Assembly: GCA_035508595.1 (NCBI GenBank)
Contig: DATJMR010000367.1
Location: 1 to 28,459 of the forward strand
Length of the DNA: 28,459 bases
Reading direction: 5' to 3'
Source: Dyella_B sp035508595
Lineage (GTDB): Bacteria > Pseudomonadota > Gammaproteobacteria > Xanthomonadales > Rhodanobacteraceae
Below, piece by piece: positions 16,358-24,439 of this stretch. Under the pieces are notes generated by a model. It saw only the letters and a list, made by a program, of their open reading frames with translations. It was not told the origin of the DNA and made no database searches. The position numbers were made by a program, and so were the translations under genes. Numbering within the stretch: the first letter of the stretch is position 1; each line of letters starts with the position of its first letter.

Positions 16358-17181
16358 TGCAGGAGCAGGCCTTTCGCTTTGGGCGAGCACGCCATCTGGT
16401 GGGCATTGCGGGATTGCCTGCGCCCGCCGCGCCGAAGGCGGTTGGCGTGATCGTGCTCAACGCCGGGCTGGTGCACCGGATCGGGCCGTTTCGAATGCAT
16501 GTCGAGATGACGCGCCGGTTGAATGCCTGCGGTTATCCAACGTTGCGCTTCGATCTTTCCACCATCGGCGACAGTGCATCCAGTGGAGAATCGCAAACTC
16601 GCAAGCAACAGATCTGTGCGGACGTCAGCGATGCGATGACCCTGCTTGGCGAGCAGGCGGCATGCAAGCACTTTGTCTTGATCGGCCTGTGTTCCGGTTC
16701 GCAAAGCGCGCACATGGTGGCCTGCAGCGATCCCAAGGTGGCCGGAGCGGTTTTTCTCGATGGCTACGCGTATCGCACGCTGGGGTATCGGCTCCGCTAT
16801 TACATCCCGCGCATGCTGGACATGAAGCGTTGGCTGCGTATTCTTTCGCGCCGCAAGGCACCGTCCGACGGTAGCGGCGATCCGCCCTTTACGGTGGCGC
16901 CCTTACCGCAAGCGGTCGTGCGAGCCGATTTCGCCGGCATGCTCGATCGCGGCCTCAAGTTGTGTCTGATCTATAGCGGCGGCATCAGTCAGTATTTCAA
17001 CCACGCGCGCCAGTTTCGCGAATGTTTTGGTCGGGTCGTCAGCCACCCCGACGTGTTCACACGCTTTCTGAAGGAAGCCGATCACACCTACATCTTCACC
17101 GGCGATCGCAACCGTCTGCTGGACAACGTCGAACGCTGGCTCTCGCAAAATTTCCCCGTCACAGCGGATGGGTCGTCATGA
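16357..17181 (+). CDS. Exosortase-type EPS hydrolase 1-like, Cys at nucleophile elbow
   Basis: The protein has 274 residues from ATG 16357 (the upstream stop shares its last base with the ATG; GTG 16354 is an alternative). GGGAGG lies seven bases before the ATG. The alpha/beta hydrolase features are VGVIVLNAGLVHRIGPFRMHVEM, LRFDLSTIGDS and the elbow GLCSGSQSA, where the nucleophile position is Cys112 (or Ser113/115 shifted). A late HxT-type segment, EADHTYIF with His243, can be the catalytic His. A Cys elbow resembles dienelactone hydrolase and, as I recall, the 'exosortase A system-associated hydrolase 1' family with GLCDA-type elbows. It overlaps galE by 4 bp. With the preceding gene it forms the hydrolase pair typical of exosortase EPS loci, supporting that relationship even though exosortase is absent here. 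Confidence 0.72.
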   Translation: MQEQAFRFGRARHLVGIAGLPAPAAPKAVGVIVLNAGLVHRIGPFRMHVEMTRRLNACGYPTLRFDLSTIGDSASSGESQTRKQQICADVSDAMTLLGEQAACKHFVLIGLCSGSQSAHMVACSDPKVAGAVFLDGYAYRTLGYRLRYYIPRMLDMKRWLRILSRRKAPSDGSGDPPFTVAPLPQAVVRADFAGMLDRGLKLCLIYSGGISQYFNHARQFRECFGRVVSHPDVFTRFLKEADHTYIFTGDRNRLLDNVERWLSQNFPVTADGSS

Positions 17182-18182
17182 ATACAGTCCTGGTTACCGG
17201 CGGAGCCGGCTACATCGGCAGTCATGTTGTCCAGCAGTTGGTGGCGCGGGGCGAGCATGTGGTCGTGATCGACAACTTGAGCACCGGTTTCCGCGAAGCC
17301 GTGCGGGGCGCCGAACTCGTGATCGGCAACGTCGGCGATCCGGGTTTGGTCAGTCACGTCATGGCGGTGCATCGGGTGGATGCGGTGATGCATTTTGCGG
17401 CGCACACCGTCGTACCCGAATCCGTATGCGATCCGCTCAAGTATTACGGCAACAACACCTGCAATACGCGCAACTTGCTCGCCTGTTGCGCGGATGCCGG
17501 CATCGAGCGATTCATTTTTTCGTCCACAGCAGCGGTTTACGGCGTGACGGCCAACGGCGTCGCAGACGAAGATACACCAACCGTTCCGATCAACCCTTAC
17601 GGGACATCCAAGCTGATGTCCGAAACCATGTTGCGCGATCACAGCGCCACCGGAGCCATGCGGCATGTGGTGCTTCGCTATTTCAATGTGGCCGGTTGCG
17701 ATCCGGAGGGCCGCATCGGTCATTCCACGCCCAATGCCACACTGCTGATCAAGGTGTGCTGCGAGCACGCCGTTGGCATTCGCGACAGCCTCTCGATTTT
17801 CGGTACCGACTACGATACGCCGGACGGAACCGGCATTCGCGACTACATTCACGTCGACGATCTGGCCGCGGCGCATCTGTGCGCACTCGACTATCTGCGC
17901 GGTGGCGGTCATTCGCTGACGTTGAATTGCGGTTACGGGCACGGCTACAGCGTGCGCGAGGTCGTCAATGCCGTTGCAAGGGTGGGCGGAAAGCCGCTCA
18001 ACGTGATCGAATTGCCACGCCGTCCCGGCGACATACCCAGGCTGATCGCCTGCAGCGACCGGCTTAAACACGTCATGCACTGGCAACCGCATTACGACGA
18101 TCTCGATTTTATCGTCGCTACCGCGTTGCGCTGGGAACAGCAGCTTCTGTACAGGCGTGCGCCGCTTTCATCGGTGGCTTGA
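17178..18182 (+). CDS. galE: UDP-glucose 4-epimerase
   Basis: This 334-residue extended short-chain dehydrogenase/reductase has all main GalE features: NAD-binding VTGGAGYIGSHV at the N-terminus, VIDNLSTGFREAV, HFAAHTVVPESV, FSSTAAVYG, catalytic Tyr141 and Lys145 in NPYGTSK, LRYFNVAGCDPEG, and FGTDYDTPDGTGIRDYIHVDDL. It interconverts UDP-glucose and UDP-galactose in the cytosol, or possibly the N-acetyl forms, and so supplies a building block for the polymer. ATG 17178 overlaps the hydrolase stop (ATGA). Its stop is followed at once by the ATG of the next gene. The gene is unlikely to be the only galE, because this copy sits in an EPS operon. Confidence 0.95.
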   Translation: MNTVLVTGGAGYIGSHVVQQLVARGEHVVVIDNLSTGFREAVRGAELVIGNVGDPGLVSHVMAVHRVDAVMHFAAHTVVPESVCDPLKYYGNNTCNTRNLLACCADAGIERFIFSSTAAVYGVTANGVADEDTPTVPINPYGTSKLMSETMLRDHSATGAMRHVVLRYFNVAGCDPEGRIGHSTPNATLLIKVCCEHAVGIRDSLSIFGTDYDTPDGTGIRDYIHVDDLAAAHLCALDYLRGGGHSLTLNCGYGHGYSVREVVNAVARVGGKPLNVIELPRRPGDIPRLIACSDRLKHVMHWQPHYDDLDFIVATALRWEQQLLYRRAPLSSVA

Positions 18183-19955
18183 ATGAATGCGATGGAGCCA
18201 GTGCTGACGACGTCACGGTTCACCGCATCTGGCGCCGTTTCAATGCCGCCGAGGATACGTCGCTGTGTTGCGATGGTCGTGATGGGCGTGGCGATCATTC
18301 TGATAAGCAGTACATCGACCCATGCGCGCACGCGCCACGCCGTCGCGGCCCCGCATAGTGCATCGAGTGGCGAAGCGGTACCCGCCGACACGACATTGGA
18401 CCAGCGCATCGTCGTGCATCAGAACGCCGGCAAAGACGCGGACGTGCTTGTATCCGTCGGCATCCCGTTTCCCCCGGGCGTATTGCGCGATACGCACCTG
18501 TTGCGCATTCTCGACGAAAGTGGCGCGGAAGTGCCTGCCGCCGTCCAGACGACGCTGCTGTGGTACGCCAAAGACAACAGCATCCGCGCTGTCCGCACCC
18601 AGTTTCATGCGCATCTCGTCGGCGCGACCCAAACGTTTTATTTCTCGATCGGCAAGCCACGCCAACGCGATCTGGCCGGATGGCCCTATGCCAGCGGCCT
18701 GGTAGCCGGCGAGCAAGGTTTGAAGGTGGCCGCTGCCTTGGCGACGCTTAGTCCGGTATGGCTGTGCCATTCGCTGATTGCGGGCCCACAAGTTCCGGCG
18801 TCGCCCGATGAAGCGTATGCCAATTATGTCGCGACGCAATTTGAATGGGCCAAGCCGTTGCCGGTGAACGATTCGACCGCGTGGTTGTTCGACCGGCCTT
18901 CGACCTTGTTCAAGGCGTACATACGCACCGGACGTTTCGATTATCTGCAAGCGGCCGATCTCAGTTATCACTTTTATATGAAGTACATCCGCCGCGATGG
19001 TCTGCCGATGAGCCCCTTTTGCGCCGGCGGATGGACGTACAACAAAAAACCGTGCGACGTGAAGTATGTCTATGTCGAGCCGATCTTGCTCGCCCTTGCA
19101 CTGACGGGCGATGACAGCGAACACGATCTCGAAACGGTCGACAAGATGATGACGCTGTGGGAAAACGGTGGCTGGGGCAACCGGCCAGGTCCCTATACGA
19201 GTCCGTCGCAGCATTTCACTGAGCGCATGACCGGCCTGGGCTTGCTGGAGACCGTCAGCGCGTATGAATTGACCGGCGATCACCGCTATCTGGAGCGTGT
19301 CAACGATCGCATCGGATGGTTATACGATCATCAGCGCAACAATCCCGATGGCCTCGGCAACGACGGCTCCTGGCGCAACAGCTGGAATCTCCACGAAGAC
19401 GATTCGTGGAATCCCTCGACGGACGTCCGCGGCACGTCGCCATGGATGACGGAAAACATCATCGATGGCCTGTGGCATGCGTGGCTGGTCACCGAAGATC
19501 CCCGTATTCCGACCATGATCACCGGGTTTGGCCGTTACCTGGAGCAATACGGTTGGATCAAGCCGGAATTGCTGCATTTCGAACACGACTGGCGCAATCC
19601 CTGTTCCGGTCCGAATGGCCAGATTGCGTGGTACTGGTCCTCGTCGCACGCGCAGACGAAAGCGCTTTCGCATATCGAGGATTCGGACGGCTGGTATAGC
19701 GACGCGCACACGGTCGAAATCGCATTGCCGGTCGCCGCGGCCTACTACTTCGAGCAGGATCCCAAACAAAGCGCGGCATTGAAGCATCGGCTCGACGCGC
19801 TGGCGTCGTCTTATAACGTCGAGTGCGCAAAACCGGCCGATCCGCTGCGGCGGTTCAATTGGAACAATCGCGGCAGCGGCGTCGTCGCGTGGCTGATCCG
19901 CCAACCGGCTGGCAGCGGCGCAACGGCCGCACCTAACAAAAGCGTGACGCCATGA
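18183..19955 (+). CDS. Secreted lyase/glycosidase-like protein (RIFT + alpha-toroid)
   Basis: The predicted protein has 590 residues. An N-terminal extension precedes a hydrophobic signal segment (about 28-46, ending STHA). An internal start at MPPRIRR would give a cleaner signal peptide. Residues about 70-150 (VLVSVGIPFPPGVLRDTHLLR and following) resemble the RIFT-barrel N-domain of PcRGLX/YetA-type exo-rhamnogalacturonan lyases. The rest is rich in repeated helical pairs with Trp, Tyr and His (FDYLQAADLSYHFYMKYI, GLGLLETVSAYELTGDHRYL), as in (alpha/alpha)n toroid lyases or hydrolases. It probably cleaves or trims polysaccharide in the periplasm, as polymer-degrading enzymes do in other EPS operons. 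The family call is from pattern memory and no catalytic residue could be assigned. The ATG abuts the galE stop; the stop overlaps the flippase ATG. Confidence 0.55.
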   Translation: MNAMEPVLTTSRFTASGAVSMPPRIRRCVAMVVMGVAIILISSTSTHARTRHAVAAPHSASSGEAVPADTTLDQRIVVHQNAGKDADVLVSVGIPFPPGVLRDTHLLRILDESGAEVPAAVQTTLLWYAKDNSIRAVRTQFHAHLVGATQTFYFSIGKPRQRDLAGWPYASGLVAGEQGLKVAAALATLSPVWLCHSLIAGPQVPASPDEAYANYVATQFEWAKPLPVNDSTAWLFDRPSTLFKAYIRTGRFDYLQAADLSYHFYMKYIRRDGLPMSPFCAGGWTYNKKPCDVKYVYVEPILLALALTGDDSEHDLETVDKMMTLWENGGWGNRPGPYTSPSQHFTERMTGLGLLETVSAYELTGDHRYLERVNDRIGWLYDHQRNNPDGLGNDGSWRNSWNLHEDDSWNPSTDVRGTSPWMTENIIDGLWHAWLVTEDPRIPTMITGFGRYLEQYGWIKPELLHFEHDWRNPCSGPNGQIAWYWSSSHAQTKALSHIEDSDGWYSDAHTVEIALPVAAAYYFEQDPKQSAALKHRLDALASSYNVECAKPADPLRRFNWNNRGSGVVAWLIRQPAGSGATAAPNKSVTP

Positions 19956-21499
19956 AACAACGTTTAGCGGTATTGCGAAGCGTCACCTTGGTCTCCGTCG
20001 CCACGTATTTCGAATACGCGTTGGGCCTGGTCGTCAGCATCTGGATAGCACGCACGCTGGGGCCGGCGGACTTCGGCCGTTATGCGTTTACCGTCTGGTT
20101 GTGCGGTTGGCTGATGACCTGCAGCAACCATGCGTTGACGACGTCGTCGACGAAGTTCATCGCCGAAGCGGATGGGGCAGGCCGGCCCGATCTGGCGTCG
20201 CATATCGCGTATCGATTGAGTCGGTACCAGAACTTGAGTTCGTTTATCGTCGTCGTGTTGTTTGTCGCCGGCGTCGCGGTGATTCGTCCGTCCGAATGGC
20301 ATCAGCCGTTATGGCCGATCATCGTATTGGTGATCGTTGCGGTGGTCTCCAAAGCGAACTACGCCATGCTCGTGGCAATCGAAAAGGGACAGGAGAGTTT
20401 CGAGCCGGTATCGATCGCGACCGTGCTTGCCGGCGTCATTAACGTCGGGTTGATTAGCGCGGCCACGGTCGCGCACACCAACATGGTGTCGTTTTTCGCC
20501 CTGTTCGCGGTGGCGTGCCTGATGCTGAACCTGATCAACCGATTCGCCTTTCGTCGCTACTGCAGGCCGTTTTCCGCCGGACCGATTCCGGGCGACATCA
20601 GCAAGCGGCTTTCGCGGCACCTGCGCCTGACCGCGGCGCTGGTGTTGTTGATTTCGCTTCGCTCAAGCACGATAGAAGTGTTTTTTCTCAACACCTTCGC
20701 CACATCGACCGCCGTCGGTTTCTTCGCTATCGCTTCCACCTTGACGCGTGGCGCGGTCGATCTGCTCTCCGTCGGCCTGACTACGACCTTGTTGCCCTAC
20801 ATGGCCAAGTCGTTCGGCAAGAGCGGCACGGAGCAGGCTGCGCGCCTGCTTACCGAAGCGGCGCGGTTCTACTGGGCCATCGGCCTGGTGATCGCCGGGA
20901 TCGGCCTGGTCACCACGCCGGAAATCGTCACTTTGATGTACGGCAGCCGTTACGTGGGGGCGATCCCGACGATCGAAGCCATGCTCGTGCTTGCCGGATT
21001 GCTCCTGGTCAGCAATAGCATCGGAGCGTTCCAGATCGTGGTAGATCGTCAGGACGACCGCGTGCGCATCTCGGTGCTCGCTTTGGCCGTCAACGCCGCG
21101 TTCGGCATCGCGCTAGTGCCGGCCTTGGGCCTGACCGGAGCGATGATCACCTATGCGGGCACTCGCTTCGCGGAGCTGGGGCTGGCCATTTTCTATTTGC
21201 GCAAAGCTACCCGCGGCAGCCTGCCGGTCGCGTCCATGGCGCGGCTGTTTGCCGTCGCGGTCGTGACGACAGGCCTGGCATGGCTGAGTATCGCGGTGAT
21301 CCACAGTCGCTTCGGCTTTATTGTCGGCAGCCTGGTTTTCGTCGCGATTTTCGTGCCCGCCAGTTTTATGGTGCGGTATTGGAGCGACGAAGACTATGCA
21401 TTGATGACGATGATTACCAATCGTCTCGGTCCGGCTGGGCGCACGCTGATGCGAGGCTTGAACAGCCTGCACGGGGCGGCGGCCAAGGCATCTTCCTGA
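19952..21499 (+). CDS. Wzx-type polysaccharide flippase (MOP family)
   Basis: This is a 515-residue multi-spanning protein with roughly twelve to fourteen hydrophobic segments. The N-terminus (RSVTLVSVATYFEYALGLVVSIWIARTLGPADFGRYAFTV, described across its helices) has the LGxxxFGxYxF-type motif of O-antigen/polysaccharide translocases of the MOP superfamily. ALTGAMITYAGTRFAELGLAIFYLRKA near the C-terminal third is also typical. It should flip undecaprenyl-linked repeat units across the inner membrane. ATG 19952 overlaps the previous stop (ATGA). No Wzy polymerase is visible in the window, so the polymerisation step must be encoded elsewhere, or outside the window. The next gene starts 26 bp later. 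Confidence 0.9.
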   Translation: MKQRLAVLRSVTLVSVATYFEYALGLVVSIWIARTLGPADFGRYAFTVWLCGWLMTCSNHALTTSSTKFIAEADGAGRPDLASHIAYRLSRYQNLSSFIVVVLFVAGVAVIRPSEWHQPLWPIIVLVIVAVVSKANYAMLVAIEKGQESFEPVSIATVLAGVINVGLISAATVAHTNMVSFFALFAVACLMLNLINRFAFRRYCRPFSAGPIPGDISKRLSRHLRLTAALVLLISLRSSTIEVFFLNTFATSTAVGFFAIASTLTRGAVDLLSVGLTTTLLPYMAKSFGKSGTEQAARLLTEAARFYWAIGLVIAGIGLVTTPEIVTLMYGSRYVGAIPTIEAMLVLAGLLLVSNSIGAFQIVVDRQDDRVRISVLALAVNAAFGIALVPALGLTGAMITYAGTRFAELGLAIFYLRKATRGSLPVASMARLFAVAVVTTGLAWLSIAVIHSRFGFIVGSLVFVAIFVPASFMVRYWSDEDYALMTMITNRLGPAGRTLMRGLNSLHGAAAKASS

Positions 21500-21525
21500 T
21501 CGGCGCTGAGCACGGGGGTTTTGTT

Positions 21526-22476
21526 ATGCATTGGAAGGCCAAGGCAACGCTGCAGAACGCGGTCTCACGCTTGCCGTCGGAGTCCTCTTACGCGACTTAT
21601 TATTGGCTCCAACGTCATTTTGGCGGACTGCGCCGCATCAATCCGGTCGCGCGGCTGAGGGCAGGGATCGAAACCTGGCGGCAAATCGAAAAACTCGGCC
21701 GCGATCCGTTGGACAAAACCTTTTTCGAGGTTGGGACTGGTCGTGTCCCGATGACGCCTGTGGCCTATTGGCTGATGGGTGCCAAGCGCGTTGTCACCAT
21801 CGATCTGAATCCGTATCTGAAAGAAGAGCTGACCCGGGAGTGCCTGCAATACATCGCCAGTCACGTTGAAGAAATGCAGGTGCTATTCGGTCCACGACTC
21901 AACCGGAATCGATTCGAAGCCTTGCTTGATCTGCAGCGTCAGGACGAATTCGATCTGCAGAAGGCGCTCGATCTGTTTCATATCACCTATATCGCACCCG
22001 GCGATGCTACGCGAACCGGCCTCGATGCCGGCGTGATCGATTTCCATACGTCGTTCAACGTCTTCGAGCATATTCCGCGCCATGTGTTGCTTGCGATTCT
22101 TGCCGAGGGCAACCGCATCATCAGCGATACGGGGTTGTTCGTTCATCGCGTGGATTACTCCGATCATTTTTCGCATTCGGATATGCGGATATCGCCCATC
22201 AATTTTCTGCAATATTCCGATACCGAGTGGGATCGCTACGCCGGAAACCGCTACATGTATATGAACCGGCTGCGCCACGATGATTTCCTGGCGTTGTTCG
22301 AATCGTCCAGTCATACCATTCTTGCGGTCAAACCGACGGTCGACGAGCTATCGCTGAAATTGCTGCGCGACGGCCGGCTGACGGTGGATGCGCGGTTCGG
22401 CGATAAAACGGACGAAGTACTGGCGACGACGGAGTCCTGGATCGTTTGCGCCAAGACAGAGCGGGAAATGGCCTGA
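21526..22476 (+). CDS. Class I SAM-dependent methyltransferase-like protein
   Basis: This 316-residue protein has FFEVGTGRVPMTPVAYWLMGAK (a motif I-like E-x-G-x-G site) followed by RVVTIDLNPYL with an acidic motif II residue. Later it has a motif IV/post-motif region (VIDFHTSFNVFEHIPRHVLL, LAEGNRIISDTGLFVHRVDYSDHF) typical of class I methyltransferases. It could methylate a sugar or a lipid-linked intermediate in the EPS pathway. ATG 21526 was chosen because GGGGG lies seven bases upstream and the protein then starts beyond the flippase. The frame itself is open back to 21280, overlapping the flippase, and that extension is not credible. It is the last gene of the + strand operon and ends 7 bp from the convergent GT2 stop. 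The substrate is unknown. Confidence 0.75.
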   Translation: MHWKAKATLQNAVSRLPSESSYATYYWLQRHFGGLRRINPVARLRAGIETWRQIEKLGRDPLDKTFFEVGTGRVPMTPVAYWLMGAKRVVTIDLNPYLKEELTRECLQYIASHVEEMQVLFGPRLNRNRFEALLDLQRQDEFDLQKALDLFHITYIAPGDATRTGLDAGVIDFHTSFNVFEHIPRHVLLAILAEGNRIISDTGLFVHRVDYSDHFSHSDMRISPINFLQYSDTEWDRYAGNRYMYMNRLRHDDFLALFESSSHTILAVKPTVDELSLKLLRDGRLTVDARFGDKTDEVLATTESWIVCAKTEREMA

Positions 22477-22487
22477 CGCTGTGTCAG
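22473..22487. other. Small hairpin spanning the convergent stop codons
   Basis: CTGAC (22473-22477) and GTCAG (22483-22487) are inverted arms around five bases. One arm holds the TGA of the + strand methyltransferase and the other the TGA of the - strand GT2. There is no U-tract on either strand, so it is a weak candidate for a bidirectional terminator. It is noted because the two operons are separated by only 7 bp. Confidence 0.2.
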
Positions 22488-23245
22488 ATGCGCACGCCCC
22501 TGCGCTTGATCATCGCATGCTGCACATACCGGGCCATGTAGAACGCCGACTGCATCATGCCGAGCTTGGCGACATTGCGGTAAATATCCCACTGCCAGGT
22601 TGCCGCACGCAGCTTATTGGCCGATAAGGATCGTTCGCGCACCAGATACCACGCCAACGGTTCCGGCGATGCCACGCACACGGCTTTGCCCGCGCGCCGT
22701 ACCTGTTCCAGCCAGAACACATAGTCCTCGTGACCGATGCGCTGAAACGCTATGTCGCCCAGTCGCCGCGCATACATACCGGTGAGATTGCCGATGAAAT
22801 TGCTGGCGAGCATATCCTGCCAGTCGACCTCGGGCGGAGGCACGACCTGGCTCAGCACGCGGCCATCTTCGGCAACGCGCCAATACGAGGCATAGCTGAT
22901 CAAGGCGCCGGTGTCGCGCATGCTGACCAATTGACGTTCGAGCTTGGCCGAATGCCACCAGTCGTCGGCGTCGAGAAACGAAATATAGTCGCCGCGTGCC
23001 GCGGCGATGCCGGCATTGCGTGCGGCGGCGACGCCACCGTTGAATGGTTGTCGCACCACACGTACTCGCGCATCGGCGGACGCATAAGCTTGAAGCAGGT
23101 CCGGCGAGCGATCGCTTGAACCGTCGTCGACAGCGATCAGCTCAAGATGGGCGTGGCTCTGCGCGAGCACGGAGTCGATCGCCCGCTGCAGCCATGCCTC
23201 GGCGTTATAGACCGGCATGATGACGCTGACGAGATCGTTGCTCAT
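22484..23245 (-). CDS. GT2-family glycosyltransferase
   Basis: This 253-residue protein has a GT-A fold. SVIMPVYNAEAWLQRAIDSV at the N-terminus, AVDDGSSDRS, NGGVAAARNAGIAAARGDY and FLDADDWW (the DxD metal site) are classic GT2 motifs. GHEDYVFWLEQ is the ED acceptor-site motif. There is no obvious membrane segment, so it is probably a cytosolic enzyme adding a sugar to the lipid-linked repeat unit. It is the last gene of the - strand operon. Its ATG is 9 bp after the stop of the deacetylase-like gene, with only a weak ribosome-binding site. It converges with the methyltransferase gene. Sugar specificity cannot be deduced. Confidence 0.94.
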   Translation of the reverse strand: MSNDLVSVIMPVYNAEAWLQRAIDSVLAQSHAHLELIAVDDGSSDRSPDLLQAYASADARVRVVRQPFNGGVAAARNAGIAAARGDYISFLDADDWWHSAKLERQLVSMRDTGALISYASYWRVAEDGRVLSQVVPPPEVDWQDMLASNFIGNLTGMYARRLGDIAFQRIGHEDYVFWLEQVRRAGKAVCVASPEPLAWYLVRERSLSANKLRAATWQWDIYRNVAKLGMMQSAFYMARYVQHAMIKRRGVRI

Positions 23246-23254
23246 GCCGTCACG

Positions 23255-24439
23255 TCACGCGGTTTGCGCTTCGGCGGCGATCATGGTGCCCGGTGGCGGC
23301 AGCTCGTAATCGCGGTAATCGTGCGGATTGCCGGTAAGTCCGGCCTCGGCGGCTTTGATGATGTTGTAGACCTCGCGTGCCGTGACATAGTGAAGCACGT
23401 AGCGACGCCCGTCGTTGTAAGTGTCTTCCAGGTACCGGTGCATGCGGTCGGCGGCATCGCCGAGCAGCGTATCCATATCGCGCTCCTGCGTGCCGTGCGT
23501 GTGGATTTTGACGAACACCCACTCGGGGCGTCCTTGGACATGTACGCCGATATCGACCCATGCGTCGACGCGATCCGGCGTCGGCGGGCAGGCGTGGCGT
23601 ACGTCGGCGTTCTCGATGCGCGGCACGATGCCGAACCGCCGGCTGCGCCAATTGAGCCCAAGCGGCCCTTGTACGATCATGAGGTCGCCGCTTGGCCTGC
23701 CGCCGACACGAACAGGTTCGCCCGTGTCGTGCGATTTGGGCTGGGCTGGGTCGTCGGTCGCATAATAAATCGCGTTGATCATGCGCGTTTGTGTTTCGCT
23801 CGGCGCCGAGGGCAGGGTGAAGTCGGCGTAGCAACCCAGCTCGCGCAGCAGGATCAACTCGTTGTTGATGCCGCACCAACGTCCATCTGCGCGCGAGTTG
23901 TCCAGGCACCAGTTGCCGTGGATAAAGCCGAATCGCAGCTCGCCGGTCTTGGGGTCGCGAGGCAGCGCGTGGTGGCGTTCGTGTAGCACCCGGTTGAAGC
24001 GCTCGATCGTGGCGCGGAAGTTGTCGGGCGTGTCGTTGTCGTGGTGGAGGTGAACTTCGATCTCGCCATAACCGTCCTTGCACAGTGACGCCAGCTTTTG
24101 CAAATGCTCCTCGAGGTATTCCTCCTCGGGGTAAAAAAACGTGTGTTGCGGCGGCCGTCCGTCGGCGTCGCGATGAGCATCGGCCAGTCGGCGATAATCG
24201 CGACACCAGCGATCGACGCGCGCACGCTGGGTTGCCAGGTCGGCTTTGCCCCAGGCCGGTTCAAAATGATCGACGAAACAGAACATGACGTGGACCGGCT
24301 TATCGGAGACGCGCGGCCGGCGGCGGCGTAAATAACTGCCGATCCAGATTTGCATGTTGCGCGCGCGCATGGCGAACGTTACGGCAACCGCCAACATCAG
24401 CAGCATGACAACGGCAAGCAGCGCGATCGCCCACATCAT
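23255..24439 (-). CDS. Membrane-anchored deacetylase-like protein
   Basis: This 394-residue protein has one N-terminal membrane segment (residues 2-24) followed by a domain that looks like a divergent CE4/NodB-type deacetylase. VHVMFCFVDHFEPAW with Asp57-His58 sits where NodB has TFDDGP. FFYPEEEYLEEHL resembles the ATFF strand. EIEVHLHHDND (128-136 region) resembles the HSxxH metal site. A following GNWCLDNSRADGRWCG stretch is strongly conserved-looking. I recognise the general shape but not the family by name. It would act at the outer face of the inner membrane if the N-in topology holds. The ATG overlaps the upstream GT4 stop (ATGA), so it is coupled to it. Two deacetylase-like genes in one operon suggest distinct substrates or steps. 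Confidence 0.6.
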   Translation of the reverse strand: MMWAIALLAVVMLLMLAVAVTFAMRARNMQIWIGSYLRRRRPRVSDKPVHVMFCFVDHFEPAWGKADLATQRARVDRWCRDYRRLADAHRDADGRPPQHTFFYPEEEYLEEHLQKLASLCKDGYGEIEVHLHHDNDTPDNFRATIERFNRVLHERHHALPRDPKTGELRFGFIHGNWCLDNSRADGRWCGINNELILLRELGCYADFTLPSAPSETQTRMINAIYYATDDPAQPKSHDTGEPVRVGGRPSGDLMIVQGPLGLNWRSRRFGIVPRIENADVRHACPPTPDRVDAWVDIGVHVQGRPEWVFVKIHTHGTQERDMDTLLGDAADRMHRYLEDTYNDGRRYVLHYVTAREVYNIIKAAEAGLTGNPHDYRDYELPPPGTMIAAEAQTA

